NCBI GenBank assembly: GCA_002502855.1
Contig: DAQK01000010.1
Span: 1 to 14,031 of the forward strand
DNA: 14,031 nt
Direction: 5' to 3'
From: Methanobacterium sp. UBA279
Lineage (GTDB): Archaea > Methanobacteriota > Methanobacteria > Methanobacteriales > Methanobacteriaceae
In this document: piece after piece, positions 6,429-13,986 of the stretch
Layout: the number at the start of each line of letters is the position of its first letter
Position numbering within the stretch: position 1 is the first letter of the stretch
Made by a program: the position numbers and the translations under genes
Notes under the pieces: generated by a model
The model's input: the letters and a program-made list of their open reading frames with translations, nothing else
What the model was told of the DNA's origin: nothing
Databases searched by the model: none

Positions 6429-7265
6429 ATGAATGATTCTAAGTTCTGGAGTGAAGTTTCCTACCAAATAATGCGAGAAGTTGATCGGGCAGTCACTCCA
6501 CTGGTTGGAGAAAAAGAAGCAGGAGAGACAGTTAAAATGGGGGCAGACGGCACACCCACCAAACTAATAGATTTAGTTGCCGAAGAAAAGGTTGTTCAAG
6601 TTTTAGAGGAGGCCGAAAGGCCTTTAACCCTGGTTAGTGAGGAGATAGGAAGGATAGATATCGGTTCTGGCTCTCCAGAGGTTGTCTTTGTGGTGGATCC
6701 CCTGGATGGGACCAACAATGCGGTTAAAAATATACCGGCCTATGGAATATCACTGGCCATTGCAGAAGTAACCGATCCAGACAGATCAATGACCATCCAT
6801 GATATAGAATTAGGATTTGTGAAAAACTTCGCCACAGGAGATATTTACCAGGCAATTCAGGGCGGCGGTGCCAGTTTAAATGGCCAGGATATCAGCACCT
6901 CCTCCCGGACGGATATTTCAAAGTCATCCATTGGTGCTTACATCTACCGGGCGGACATGGAAAAGGTGGATAAGCTATGTAAGATGGTAAGGCGTATGCG
7001 AATCCTGGGATCAGTGGCTGTAGAGCTTTGTTATGTGGCGGATGGGACTTATGATGCTTTCCTGGATATCCGTGGTAATTTAAGGATAGTGGATGTGGCA
7101 GCTGCCAAACTGATAGTGGAAGAAGCAGCAGGACTGGTAACTGATGAATATAACCAGCCATTAAATAGTAAATTAAATGTTTTAGAGAGAACCTCCATAA
7201 TTGCTTCTGGCAACAGTGAAGTTCACCAGGAGTTAATTAGACTCATAGGGGGGAATATGATATGA
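6429..7265 (+). CDS. suhB: IMPase/FBPase family phosphatase (possible NADP phosphatase)
   Basis: 278-residue magnesium-dependent phosphatase of the inositol monophosphatase superfamily. Motifs: a substrate-loop region GADGTPTKLIDLVAEE (38-53), SEE at 70-72, DPLDGTNNAV (90-99) with the metal-binding aspartates, and a C-terminal VDVAAAKLIVEEAAG (221-235) with the third metal Asp. Archaeal members commonly act on both inositol-1-phosphate and fructose-1,6-bisphosphate. Its TGA overlaps the ATG of the NAD kinase (ATGA), and in Methanocaldococcus the protein MJ0917 fuses an NADP phosphatase of this family with NAD kinase, so NADP(H) is another possible substrate here (inference). Start ATG has GGAGG at 6413-6417, 11 bases upstream. 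Confidence 0.88.
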   Translation: MNDSKFWSEVSYQIMREVDRAVTPLVGEKEAGETVKMGADGTPTKLIDLVAEEKVVQVLEEAERPLTLVSEEIGRIDIGSGSPEVVFVVDPLDGTNNAVKNIPAYGISLAIAEVTDPDRSMTIHDIELGFVKNFATGDIYQAIQGGGASLNGQDISTSSRTDISKSSIGAYIYRADMEKVDKLCKMVRRMRILGSVAVELCYVADGTYDAFLDIRGNLRIVDVAAAKLIVEEAAGLVTDEYNQPLNSKLNVLERTSIIASGNSEVHQELIRLIGGNMI

Positions 7266-8101
7266 AAATAGGTGTTGTAAGCCGTTTAGATATGGAAGAA
7301 TCCATACAATTGACTGAAAAAATAGTTGACTACCTCATGGAGAAAAATGTGGAAACTGTACTGGATAAATCAGTAGCAGAACACTTAGATAAATACCATA
7401 ACATTGCAACTCCCCTGGAAGAAATGGACACTGATATTATCATAGCCGTGGGTGGGGACGGGACCATTTTAAGAACCCAAAGTTTCATATGCTCCAAAAA
7501 CATACCACTATTCGGTATCAACATGGGTACCGTCGGATTTTTAACTGAAATAGATCCTGAACTGGTTTTTAAATCCTTAGAACAGGTTTTAGCTGGTAAA
7601 TTTTTTGTGGAAAAAAGAACTCAACTCCAAATCCAGCACAACCATAAGTTACACACCGCACTAAACGAAGTAGTAATCATGACCCGTAAACCAGCTAAAA
7701 TGCTGCATGTAGAGATAAGTGTGGATGAAGAGGTGGCAGAAGAACTAAGGGCGGATGGATTGATCATAGCCACACCCAGTGGTTCCACCGCTTATTCCAT
7801 GTCGGCTGGCGGGCCAATAGTAGATCCCCGTGTATCAGCATTTACAATAGTTCCCATTTGCCCGTTTAAATTAGGATCCCGACCAATGGTAGTGTCGGAT
7901 AACAGTGAAATAAAGGTTAGGTTACTGCGAGAAGGTAAAAAGGCCATGGCAGTTATTGATGGCCAAATAGAAGAAGAGATAAACTACATGGACGAAATAA
8001 TATTTCGTAAATCAGATGATTACGCTCGTTTTGTAAGACTAACCAAGGACTTTTACCGGAAAGTAAGAGAAAAACTCATTCAAGGCGGAATATGCGAATA
8101 A
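7262..8101 (+). CDS. nadK: NAD(+) kinase
   Basis: Phosphorylates NAD to NADP with ATP or polyphosphate, in the cytoplasm. 279 residues, full length. Signature motifs: IIIAVGGDGTILRTQS (GGDGT at 64-68), NMGTVGFLTE (87-96), NEVVI (135-139) and TPSGSTAYSMSAGGPIVDP (171-189). Start ATG overlaps the phosphatase stop by four bases (ATGA), with a G-run just upstream as ribosome binding site, so the pair is translationally coupled. The next gene starts at 8092 inside its 3' end. Confidence 0.95.
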   Translation: MKIGVVSRLDMEESIQLTEKIVDYLMEKNVETVLDKSVAEHLDKYHNIATPLEEMDTDIIIAVGGDGTILRTQSFICSKNIPLFGINMGTVGFLTEIDPELVFKSLEQVLAGKFFVEKRTQLQIQHNHKLHTALNEVVIMTRKPAKMLHVEISVDEEVAEELRADGLIIATPSGSTAYSMSAGGPIVDPRVSAFTIVPICPFKLGSRPMVVSDNSEIKVRLLREGKKAMAVIDGQIEEEINYMDEIIFRKSDDYARFVRLTKDFYRKVREKLIQGGICE

Positions 8102-9432
8102 CGGATGAAAATATGCAGGATAAGGTATTAATTGTGGACACGACCCATGGGGGGGTTAAACTCGCCACTGAGTTTTCTAAACTAAACTATGAGGTTTATG
8201 CGTGGGACATCTACCACACCCTTAGTGAGGAGCAGAAGAAACAACTCCAGATTGAGAATGTTAAATTGGTGGATGAAAGTTTCTTTCTAGGAGGAAATAA
8301 AGCATTAGTAGTGGCTCCCATTCACAGCAACTTAAAATATTCCGTGGACATGACCCACCACGATGCAGTTGCATATCTACTGAAGAAAGAGATAAAAATC
8401 CCCATGATTGAAGTTACAGGGGTCAAAGGGAAAACCACCGTTGTACACATGCTACGGGAGATCTTTAAAGATACCAATCCACTTATTTTAACCAGTTTAG
8501 GTGTAGAAATTAAGGATAAGCTATTAGAAAGAAATATAAGCATAACCCCTGCGAATATCATAATCGCGTGGGAACTGGGCCAGAAATACAACCCTGGAAT
8601 TTTTATATGGGAAACTTCCCTGGGCGGGACAGGACTGGCCCAGGTAGGAGTTCTAACCAACATAGCCGAGGATTATTCCATAGCTTCCGGAACGAAAACA
8701 GCCAGCCAGGCCAAGGAGCAGATTTTTAAAGATGAATTGGTGGCCTGTGACTACGATTCCTACCAGAAATATTACGCCCAACATGAAAAGAAAACCAACA
8801 CCTTCGGTTTAACTGAGGGCAACGTTAAAGCTAGAGATATCAAATACGGACTTACAAAAACTTCCTTTAGGGTAGAGGTCCAGGGGCTTAAAACAGTTTC
8901 TGGTGAAATTTTAGATGACAGTTTTGAGGTTATAACCTTTGCACCGGCCCCATATCATGTAGAGAATGTCCTCTCCGCTATATGTGCCTCGTTGACCTGT
9001 GGAAAATCTGTTAAATCTGTTAAATCTGGGCTTGAGAATTTTCATGGTTTGAAGGGGAGAACAACCATCAAACATGGGGGCAATACAACTTTGATTGAGG
9101 AGATAAATCCCGGCATAAATGTGACAGCCGTTAAAAGAGCTATAGGGATGGTAGAGCATCTTCCCAGGAGTGCAGTGATTTTTGGAGGTCAATATGGGGT
9201 TACCTGTGAAGAAATTGATGAGGAATCTGTGTCCCGGGTGTTAGACGAATTAAAATTGGATATAGGGCTTATACTCACCGATGAACTGGGGGCGTCCGTT
9301 AAAGATAGGATAACTAGAAATTTTAATTACTGGGAAGAATGCAATGATGCGGTTGAATATGCAAGAGCAAAAGGATACCGGAACGTTTTACTGATTTACA
9401 GGTCGAATTTACTGGACTTAGAATATAGATAA
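8092..9432 (+). CDS. cfbE: MurF-like ligase, coenzyme F430 synthetase
   Basis: 446 residues in the Mur ligase fold: an N-terminal domain beginning KVLIVDTTHGGVKLA, a P-loop GVKGKTTVV (110-118) in the ATPase domain, and a C-terminal domain with EEINPGINVTAVKRAI. CfbE joins glutamate-type amide chemistry and ring closure at the end of nickel tetrapyrrole F430 synthesis, the cofactor of methyl-CoM reductase; details are family knowledge. The THGG start and the closing RNVLLIYRSNLLDL fit CfbE better than peptidoglycan or pseudomurein ligases, and the next transcription unit begins with hemC, of the same pathway. Start 8092 overlaps nadK by ten bases; ATG 8113 would give MQDKVLIVDTTHGG and is equally plausible, since neither has a strong ribosome binding site. 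A pseudomurein ligase is the main alternative. Confidence 0.75.
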   Translation: MRITDENMQDKVLIVDTTHGGVKLATEFSKLNYEVYAWDIYHTLSEEQKKQLQIENVKLVDESFFLGGNKALVVAPIHSNLKYSVDMTHHDAVAYLLKKEIKIPMIEVTGVKGKTTVVHMLREIFKDTNPLILTSLGVEIKDKLLERNISITPANIIIAWELGQKYNPGIFIWETSLGGTGLAQVGVLTNIAEDYSIASGTKTASQAKEQIFKDELVACDYDSYQKYYAQHEKKTNTFGLTEGNVKARDIKYGLTKTSFRVEVQGLKTVSGEILDDSFEVITFAPAPYHVENVLSAICASLTCGKSVKSVKSGLENFHGLKGRTTIKHGGNTTLIEEINPGINVTAVKRAIGMVEHLPRSAVIFGGQYGVTCEEIDEESVSRVLDELKLDIGLILTDELGASVKDRITRNFNYWEECNDAVEYARAKGYRNVLLIYRSNLLDLEYR

Positions 9433-9621
9433 TATAGTATAAAAAACATTCAAATATGTAAAATGTTAAATCCTAAAACCTGATTATTATTATTAAAAAT
9501 ACACGGCTAAATCCTAAATTGTTCAATTATAAATACACTTTTTTAAGAGTTTAACGATACATAATAACTTGATTCAAATTTACATAGTAAGAAATTACCC
9601 TAACTAGGGGAGGATGACATT
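9433..9621 (+). promoter_or_regulatory. Intergenic region with hemC promoter
   Basis: 189 AT-rich bases. AATTATAAATAC near 9525-9534 is a possible TATA element about 90 bases before the start codon. The 11-base string TAAATCCTAAA occurs twice (9467-9477 and 9508-9518). A strong GGAGG at 9609-9613 sets the hemC start. Confidence 0.4.
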
Positions 9622-10491
9622 TTGAAAGCAGGTACCAGGGGGAGCAGACTGGCAATGGTGCAGACTGAATACATAATAAAAGAGTTATCTGAAATCACCA
9701 GTGAAGAAGTAGAAGTGGAGATAATTAAGACCACCGGAGATAAGATCAAGGATTCCCAGCTTTACAGTATGGATATTAAGGGAATATTCACCAAGGAACT
9801 GGATAAAACAGTTTTAGAGGGAGAAGTTGATTTTGCAGTCCACAGCCTCAAAGACCTCCCCACAGAACTGGTAGAAGGTCTGGAGGTGGTTTCAGTGCCC
9901 CCCAGAGAATCTTCCAGAGAAGCGCTGATCTCACCATATGCTTGGGACGAGATCCCCGAAGGAGCGATGTTAGGCACCAGCAGTCTAAGAAGAGAAGCTT
10001 TTATTAACTACCACCTAAAGAATGTAAAAATAAAGTCAATACGAGGAAATGTAGAAACACGTATAAACAAAGTTATAAATGGGGAATATGAGGGCATAAT
10101 ATTAGCTGAAGCCGGGCTCAAAAGACTCGGACTGGAAGAACATATTAAACAGGTATTTCCTGTAGAATATTTTACTCCAGCAGCTGGTCAGGGAGCACTG
10201 GCCATAGTGGCTAGAGAAGATAACGAATTTAAGGATATACTCGAAAAATTAAATCACACACCATCGGCCCAGGAAGTTAAAGCTGAAAAAACTGTTTTAG
10301 AAGAATTAGGCGGGGGCTGTCAGTGGCCTCTGGGTGCGAATGCACGTGCAGAAGGAGATAAGCTTCATCTACACACTATTCTACTCACCAGGGATGGTGA
10401 AGTTATATCAGAAGTTAATTTAAGTGGTCCACTATCTGATGCCCAGAAGATGGGTGAAAAAGCGGCTAAAATTATCAAGGAGGATAGCTAG
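9622..10491 (+). CDS. hemC: Hydroxymethylbilane synthase (porphobilinogen deaminase)
   Basis: Joins four porphobilinogen units into hydroxymethylbilane, the linear tetrapyrrole used for sirohydrochlorin, F430, cobamides and heme-like products. 289 residues. Motifs: AGTRGSRLAMVQ at the N terminus, VHSLKDLPT (73-81), GTSSLRRE (118-125), IRGNVETRI (140-148), AAGQGALAI (187-195), and GGGCQWPLGA with Cys233, which holds the dipyrromethane cofactor. The start is TTG, decided by GGAGG at 9609-9613 with 8-base spacing and by the usual start of the family at this residue. Its stop TAG shares a base with the next start GTG, so it is coupled to the oxidoreductase gene. It lies behind cfbE, in the same pathway. 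Confidence 0.96.
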   Translation: MKAGTRGSRLAMVQTEYIIKELSEITSEEVEVEIIKTTGDKIKDSQLYSMDIKGIFTKELDKTVLEGEVDFAVHSLKDLPTELVEGLEVVSVPPRESSREALISPYAWDEIPEGAMLGTSSLRREAFINYHLKNVKIKSIRGNVETRINKVINGEYEGIILAEAGLKRLGLEEHIKQVFPVEYFTPAAGQGALAIVAREDNEFKDILEKLNHTPSAQEVKAEKTVLEELGGGCQWPLGANARAEGDKLHLHTILLTRDGEVISEVNLSGPLSDAQKMGEKAAKIIKEDS

Positions 10492-11444
10492 TGAGAAGTG
10501 TTAATGTTGGCGTTATTGGGGTGGGTGCCATGGGCCAGAATCACGTGCGTGTCTATTCCAAAATAAAAAATGCTAACCTCCTGGCTATATCTGATTTAAT
10601 GAAAGGAACCCTGGCCGAGGTTTCCAAGGAATATCACACGGTAGGATATGTTGATTATGGTAACGTTCTGGAAATGCCCGAAATAGAAGCAGTAAGCGTC
10701 TGTGTACCCACCACCTATCATTACGAGGTGGTGATGAGTGCCATTCGAGAGGGAAAACATGTACTGGTGGAAAAACCCATAGCCTTCACCCTGGACGAGG
10801 CCAAGGAAATGGTGGACGCTGCAGAGGATGCTGGGGTTAAACTGGCAACTGGACACGTGGAAAGATTCAATCCAGCGGTACTCGAGGCTAAAAGACTTAT
10901 AGATAATGGAGTTATCGGTGAGGTTGTATCCGCCTCTGCAAAGAGGGTGGGACCCTTCCCGCCGAGGATAAAGGATGTGGGAGTTACCATCGACCTGGCC
11001 ATACACGAGGTGGACATCATGTTCTATCTCTTTGACAGTCCAGTATCCAGGGTTTATGCTAATATGGGAAGTAGACTAGAAAAATGTGAATTCGAAGACC
11101 ATGCCGAGTTGATGATGAAATTTGAAAGCGGGACCGTCGGTGTACTGGAGACGAACTGGCTCACTCCCTACAAGAAGAGACAGTTAGAGATAATTGGTGT
11201 GGATGGTATAATATCTATAGACTACATAGATCAGACGGTGCAGGTATACGGGAAAAACGCCCAAAAGGTCAATGTAGCCCATAAAGAACCTCTAAAGGAA
11301 GAATTAAATTCATTTTTATCATGCATAGTCAAAGACGAAGAGCCGAAAATCACAGGCGAAGACGGAATACATGCCCTGAAGGTTGTACTGGCCGCTATGA
11401 AATCCGCAAAATCCAAGACCCCCATAAATATGAATGAAGTTTGA
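10491..11444 (+). CDS. Gfo/Idh/MocA family NAD(P)-dependent oxidoreductase
   Basis: 317 residues. The N-terminal Rossmann domain begins NVGVIGVGAMGQNHVRVY (GVGAMG at 10-15), and the conserved EKPIA (94-98) follows. The C-terminal domain includes GHVERFNPAV (121-130) and DLAIHEVDIM (168-177), where the His is typical of the active site in this fold. These enzymes oxidise or reduce sugars, inositols or related compounds; the substrate cannot be read from the sequence. Start is GTG overlapping the hemC stop (TAGTG), with GGAGG at 10479-10483, 7 bases upstream. Coupling to hemC is firm, but I see no pathway reason for it; members acting on nucleotide sugars or in tetrapyrrole reduction are both known, so both stay open. 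Confidence 0.88.
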   Translation: MRSVNVGVIGVGAMGQNHVRVYSKIKNANLLAISDLMKGTLAEVSKEYHTVGYVDYGNVLEMPEIEAVSVCVPTTYHYEVVMSAIREGKHVLVEKPIAFTLDEAKEMVDAAEDAGVKLATGHVERFNPAVLEAKRLIDNGVIGEVVSASAKRVGPFPPRIKDVGVTIDLAIHEVDIMFYLFDSPVSRVYANMGSRLEKCEFEDHAELMMKFESGTVGVLETNWLTPYKKRQLEIIGVDGIISIDYIDQTVQVYGKNAQKVNVAHKEPLKEELNSFLSCIVKDEEPKITGEDGIHALKVVLAAMKSAKSKTPINMNEV

Positions 11445-11463
11445 TCAATAAGGATGTGTTAAT

Positions 11464-12060
11464 ATGAATGAAAAACTCATAGAAGAGGCACATGAACTTA
11501 GAAGCAGAGGTTTCACCACTGGAGAAATCGCAGATGAACTGAACGTATCCAAAGACACAGCAAGATGGCTGATCCTTGGAAGTGTAAAGGGTAAAGGAAA
11601 AGAACAGGAAAAAGCACCCCTGGACATAGCGATAAATTGGAAGAGCCTGGGCGGAAGCTCGGTGAGGATGAACTTCGTCTCCGCCGCTCTGGCAGATATG
11701 GCCTTGGAACACGGCGAACCAGAAGTAATCGTGGGAATCGCAGTCAGTGGAATACCCTTCGCCACCATGATGGCTGACATAATAGAAGCCGACCTATCCA
11801 TATTCCACCCCACAAAAACCCGTAAAGAAGAGGACGCCAAGGGAACAGTAAGCAGCAACTTCGCCACCGTGGAAGGCCGCCGGATAGTAATCGTAGACGA
11901 TGTAATCACCAGCGGAAGGACCATAACCGAAGCCATAAAAGCCTTTAAAGACTTAGGTGCCGAACCTATTGCCGTAGTTGTCCTGATAGATAAAAAAGGA
12001 ATAAATTCGGTGGAAGGAGTGCCTGTGGAGTCCCTGATTGGAGTTAGTAGGTTAGGGTGA
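11464..12060 (+). CDS. gfcR: GfcR-type HTH-phosphoribosyltransferase regulator
   Basis: 198 residues: an N-terminal helix-turn-helix (about 4-38, FTTGEIADELNVSKDTARWL) joined to a type I phosphoribosyltransferase domain with the PRPP-binding motif VIVDDVITSGRT (142-153) and IGVS at the end. It is annotated in archaea as 'orotate phosphoribosyltransferase-like'; the Haloferax member GfcR is a transcription activator of sugar catabolism genes, so a DNA-binding regulator sensing PRPP or a nucleotide is more likely than a PyrE enzyme. The target genes here are unknown. Start ATG 11464 has AAGGAT at 11450-11455, and it begins 19 bases after the oxidoreductase stop, so it is probably co-transcribed with hemC. 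Confidence 0.88.
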   Translation: MNEKLIEEAHELRSRGFTTGEIADELNVSKDTARWLILGSVKGKGKEQEKAPLDIAINWKSLGGSSVRMNFVSAALADMALEHGEPEVIVGIAVSGIPFATMMADIIEADLSIFHPTKTRKEEDAKGTVSSNFATVEGRRIVIVDDVITSGRTITEAIKAFKDLGAEPIAVVVLIDKKGINSVEGVPVESLIGVSRLG

Positions 12061-12091
12061 ATTCTTTTCTTCATTAATTAATTTTTTTAAG
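12061..12091 (+). terminator. T-rich tract after gfcR
   Basis: Directly after the gfcR stop the plus strand reads a pyrimidine/T-rich run ending in TTTTTTT (about 12083-12089). Archaeal transcription ends on such U-tracts without a hairpin, so this is a plausible end of the hemC unit. Confidence 0.45.
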
Positions 12092-12238
12092 ATTCTCTAC
12101 TTTTTTCTGGCTTGTATTAGCATCGAAGCCATATCCTATTTTTACAGATTTTAATATTACTATTTTACTTCTCACCTGCTCTTGGCCAACCCTCACTTAT
12201 TTTAATCATCATAATTTTTCTCCTGGAGGGATCGTGTA

Positions 12239-12355
12239 ATGGTAGGTGTAAAACCACAGAAAAAGTCGGGTATTAAAAAGCCCAGAAGTAGTGAACTGCT
12301 CATAATCCCTACAAAGAAGCTTTTAAACTGGTATAAATATGAGAGGGAGGTGTGA
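12239..12355 (+). CDS. Tiny basic protein (38 residues)
   Basis: ATG at 12239 has GGAGG at 12225-12229, 9 bases upstream. The 38-codon frame begins MVGVKPQKKSGIKKPRSSEL and ends LNWYKYEREV; the first half is Lys/Arg-rich, and there is no membrane segment or cysteine. Its stop lies 3 bases before the start of a second tiny gene, and the ribosome binding site of that gene is inside this frame, a layout typical of real coupled genes. I do not recognise a family. The protein is too short to trust from composition alone. Confidence 0.5.
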   Translation: MVGVKPQKKSGIKKPRSSELLIIPTKKLLNWYKYEREV

Positions 12356-12358
12356 AAC

Positions 12359-12487
12359 GTGGTTGAACATTGTTTAGCATGTGGACATAAGAAAACAGAT
12401 TACAAGTCCCTGCTGGTTGGTATGTACTTCGTTTGTGCCTGGGTATTTGCCATCGAAGTACTGCTGATGATTTTACAGATAGGATAA
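12359..12487 (+). CDS. Tiny membrane protein with a CxxC motif (42 residues)
   Basis: GTG start at 12359 with a near-ideal GGAGGTG (12346-12352) 6 bases upstream. The protein starts VVEHCLACGHKKTDYKSL: a CLAC knuckle plus His residues (possible metal site), followed by one hydrophobic helix (LLVGMYFVCAWVFAIEVLLM) running to the C terminus. It is therefore probably a single-pass membrane protein with a cytoplasmic metal-binding head. It follows the 38-residue gene with a 3-base gap. No family recognised. Confidence 0.55.
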   Translation: MVEHCLACGHKKTDYKSLLVGMYFVCAWVFAIEVLLMILQIG

Positions 12488-12493
12488 TATAAG

Positions 12494-12737
12494 ATGTTGA
12501 TTGGAAATGAGGTTAGGCTTAATAAAAAAACAGTAACACAAGGCAGAGTTCTTTAACATAGCCATATTCAAGGATGAAGAAGATTTGATCATATTTCCCT
12601 ATGAAGAGTTCCTGAAGACTTATGACGAGGTATCAGCTAATTTACGTATCGCTTGTAAGGTGGTTAAAGAAGTTCTTGCAGATTTACTAGATGATCCAAG
12701 GAGAGAATTCGAAATACACTCTATAAAAAAAATTTAA
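12494..12737 (+). pseudogene. Small acidic protein gene with a single frameshift
   Basis: From ATG 12494 the frame reads MLIGNEVRLNKKTVTQ, then stops at TAA 12554-12556. In the frame one base further, from about 12546, a protein-like stretch follows: EFFNIAIFKDEEDLI, then FPYEEFLKTYDEV, and VVKEVLADLLDDPRREFEI, to TAA 12735-12737. This second frame has no ATG or GTG start of its own, since a stop lies at 12534-12536. Joining the two by skipping one base between 12537 and 12553 gives a protein of about 80 residues with good composition. It may be a broken gene, a sequencing error, or less likely recoding. The family is unknown. It starts 6 bases after the tiny membrane protein, so it was probably the third gene of that set. 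Confidence 0.55.
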
Positions 12738-12790
12738 AAATAAAGAAAAAAAGAATTATCGACTAAAAGAGCCGTTAATATGTTTTATCT

Positions 12791-13813
12791 TTATGCTATT
12801 CCGATAAGCGGTACATTGGTACTGATAAGTTCTCCTCCACCCTGGATTTGTACGGTTAAACCGGACATTTCTACGTCTTGTTTATCTATCACCATTTTTA
12901 TGGGTATTCGGGTGCTTTTATCATAGTAAATCACTGCTTTTAATTTGGCTCCTTGGGCTTCAGAGGTTCCTTCGACTTTCCAGCAGTCTATTTTATGACC
13001 TAATATATCTATTGTTTCAGAGCCGACGATGGTGTAGGTTGAATTTTCTGCGGTCATAGTATCTCCATTTTTAGTAAGGTTTTTAGGCAACATAGCTGAA
13101 AAGGTTCCATTTTCATAAAGGCCAGTTCTAAGGTCGATAATACCAGTATTTACTTCAGTAACGTTTTGGGTGTCACTCTGACCACTTATGGTACTAGTAG
13201 AAGTTGATGTATCAGTCGAAGTTTCTTTAATTAGATTAGAATCATTAGTTTTTTCGAATGTTTCAGTGGTAGTAACATTAGATTTAACATTAAAGCTTAG
13301 TCCTGCTACTTCACCACCCATATCAAGATTAATGCTGAGTTTAAGGTTCATCCCATCGAATGGTACGCCGGGAGTGATGGTATTTATAGGAGTACTGTTT
13401 TTGTAGGTTGGTGCCCAGGCAATAGGTCCATGATATTCAACAGAGTTTGGTTTCTGGTCTCCAATATCAAATATAACCAAGATGTCTTTGCTTTGCCCTC
13501 CTGGTATTTGTATTTGTCTTTGGAGATCTGTACCATCACCGGTAAATACTGAATATTTTTCCACGGGTTTACCATCCATTAGCGGGGTAAACTGGTCATT
13601 GGAAACTGTTAAGGCATCCTTACCATTATTTTTCACGGAAATGTTCATCATCAGATATTGACCATTCATCGGTTTTTTATCAATAATATTATCTGTATAA
13701 AAAGCAGAATTCACGTTTAAGGTTGTATCAACCTTGGCAAATGCAAAAAAACTAAAAGTTGCCACTAAAATAACAATGACTAATATTACTGCTAGAATAA
13801 TCTTTTTTTGTAT
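12791..13813 (-). CDS. Secreted or membrane-anchored DUF4352-like protein, probable AUA start
   Basis: The frame contains, from about 25 residues in, an immunoglobulin-like region (YLMMNISVKNNGKDALTV, MDGKPVEKYSVF, IQIPGGQSKDILVIFDIGD) like the DUF4352/telokin-like domain. A Ser/Thr-rich linker (TSTDTSTSTSTIS) follows, then a C-terminal beta-rich domain (GLYENGTFSAMLP, DILGHKIDCWKVEGTS, YYDKSTRIPIKMVID) resembling lipoprotein-carrier folds. The only usual start, GTG at 13765, gives a poor N terminus without positive charge or ribosome binding site. Upstream in frame, ATA at 13811-13813 gives (M)QKKIILAVILVIVILVATF, a textbook signal or anchor sequence, and AGGGGG (plus 13821-13826) sits 7 bases before it. 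So either AUA starts translation or the ATG was lost by one mutation. Length from AUA is 340 residues. Several N-x-S/T sites are consistent with an exported glycoprotein. Function unknown. Confidence 0.72.
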   Translation of the reverse strand: MQKKIILAVILVIVILVATFSFFAFAKVDTTLNVNSAFYTDNIIDKKPMNGQYLMMNISVKNNGKDALTVSNDQFTPLMDGKPVEKYSVFTGDGTDLQRQIQIPGGQSKDILVIFDIGDQKPNSVEYHGPIAWAPTYKNSTPINTITPGVPFDGMNLKLSINLDMGGEVAGLSFNVKSNVTTTETFEKTNDSNLIKETSTDTSTSTSTISGQSDTQNVTEVNTGIIDLRTGLYENGTFSAMLPKNLTKNGDTMTAENSTYTIVGSETIDILGHKIDCWKVEGTSEAQGAKLKAVIYYDKSTRIPIKMVIDKQDVEMSGLTVQIQGGGELISTNVPLIGIA

Positions 13814-13855
13814 ATTAAATCCCCCTACGTTGTGGTTGATATAATAATGAACGAT

Positions 13856-13868
13856 TTAAATATATAAT
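13856..13868 (-). promoter_or_regulatory. TATA box of the secreted protein gene
   Basis: On the minus strand TTATATATTTAAA lies about 45-55 bases before the AUA start, leaving room for a start site and a short leader with AGGGGG. The match to an archaeal TATA element is good, but neighbouring AT-rich sequence makes the exact position uncertain. Confidence 0.5.
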
Positions 13869-13986
13869 ATATTCTATTTATCACTCACTTATATTCTGAA
13901 TAATGTATATAAAAAGAAGCCTGGGAATTATTTAACTGGATGCATAATGAGATGAAAAAGCAGGATAGGTTGAATGATTATTAATT

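Noticed and set aside
11445..12074. 209-codon minus-strand frame opposite gfcR
   Set aside because: It is an antisense shadow of a clear HTH-phosphoribosyltransferase gene; Ser/Thr/Pro-rich composition is typical of a reverse frame.
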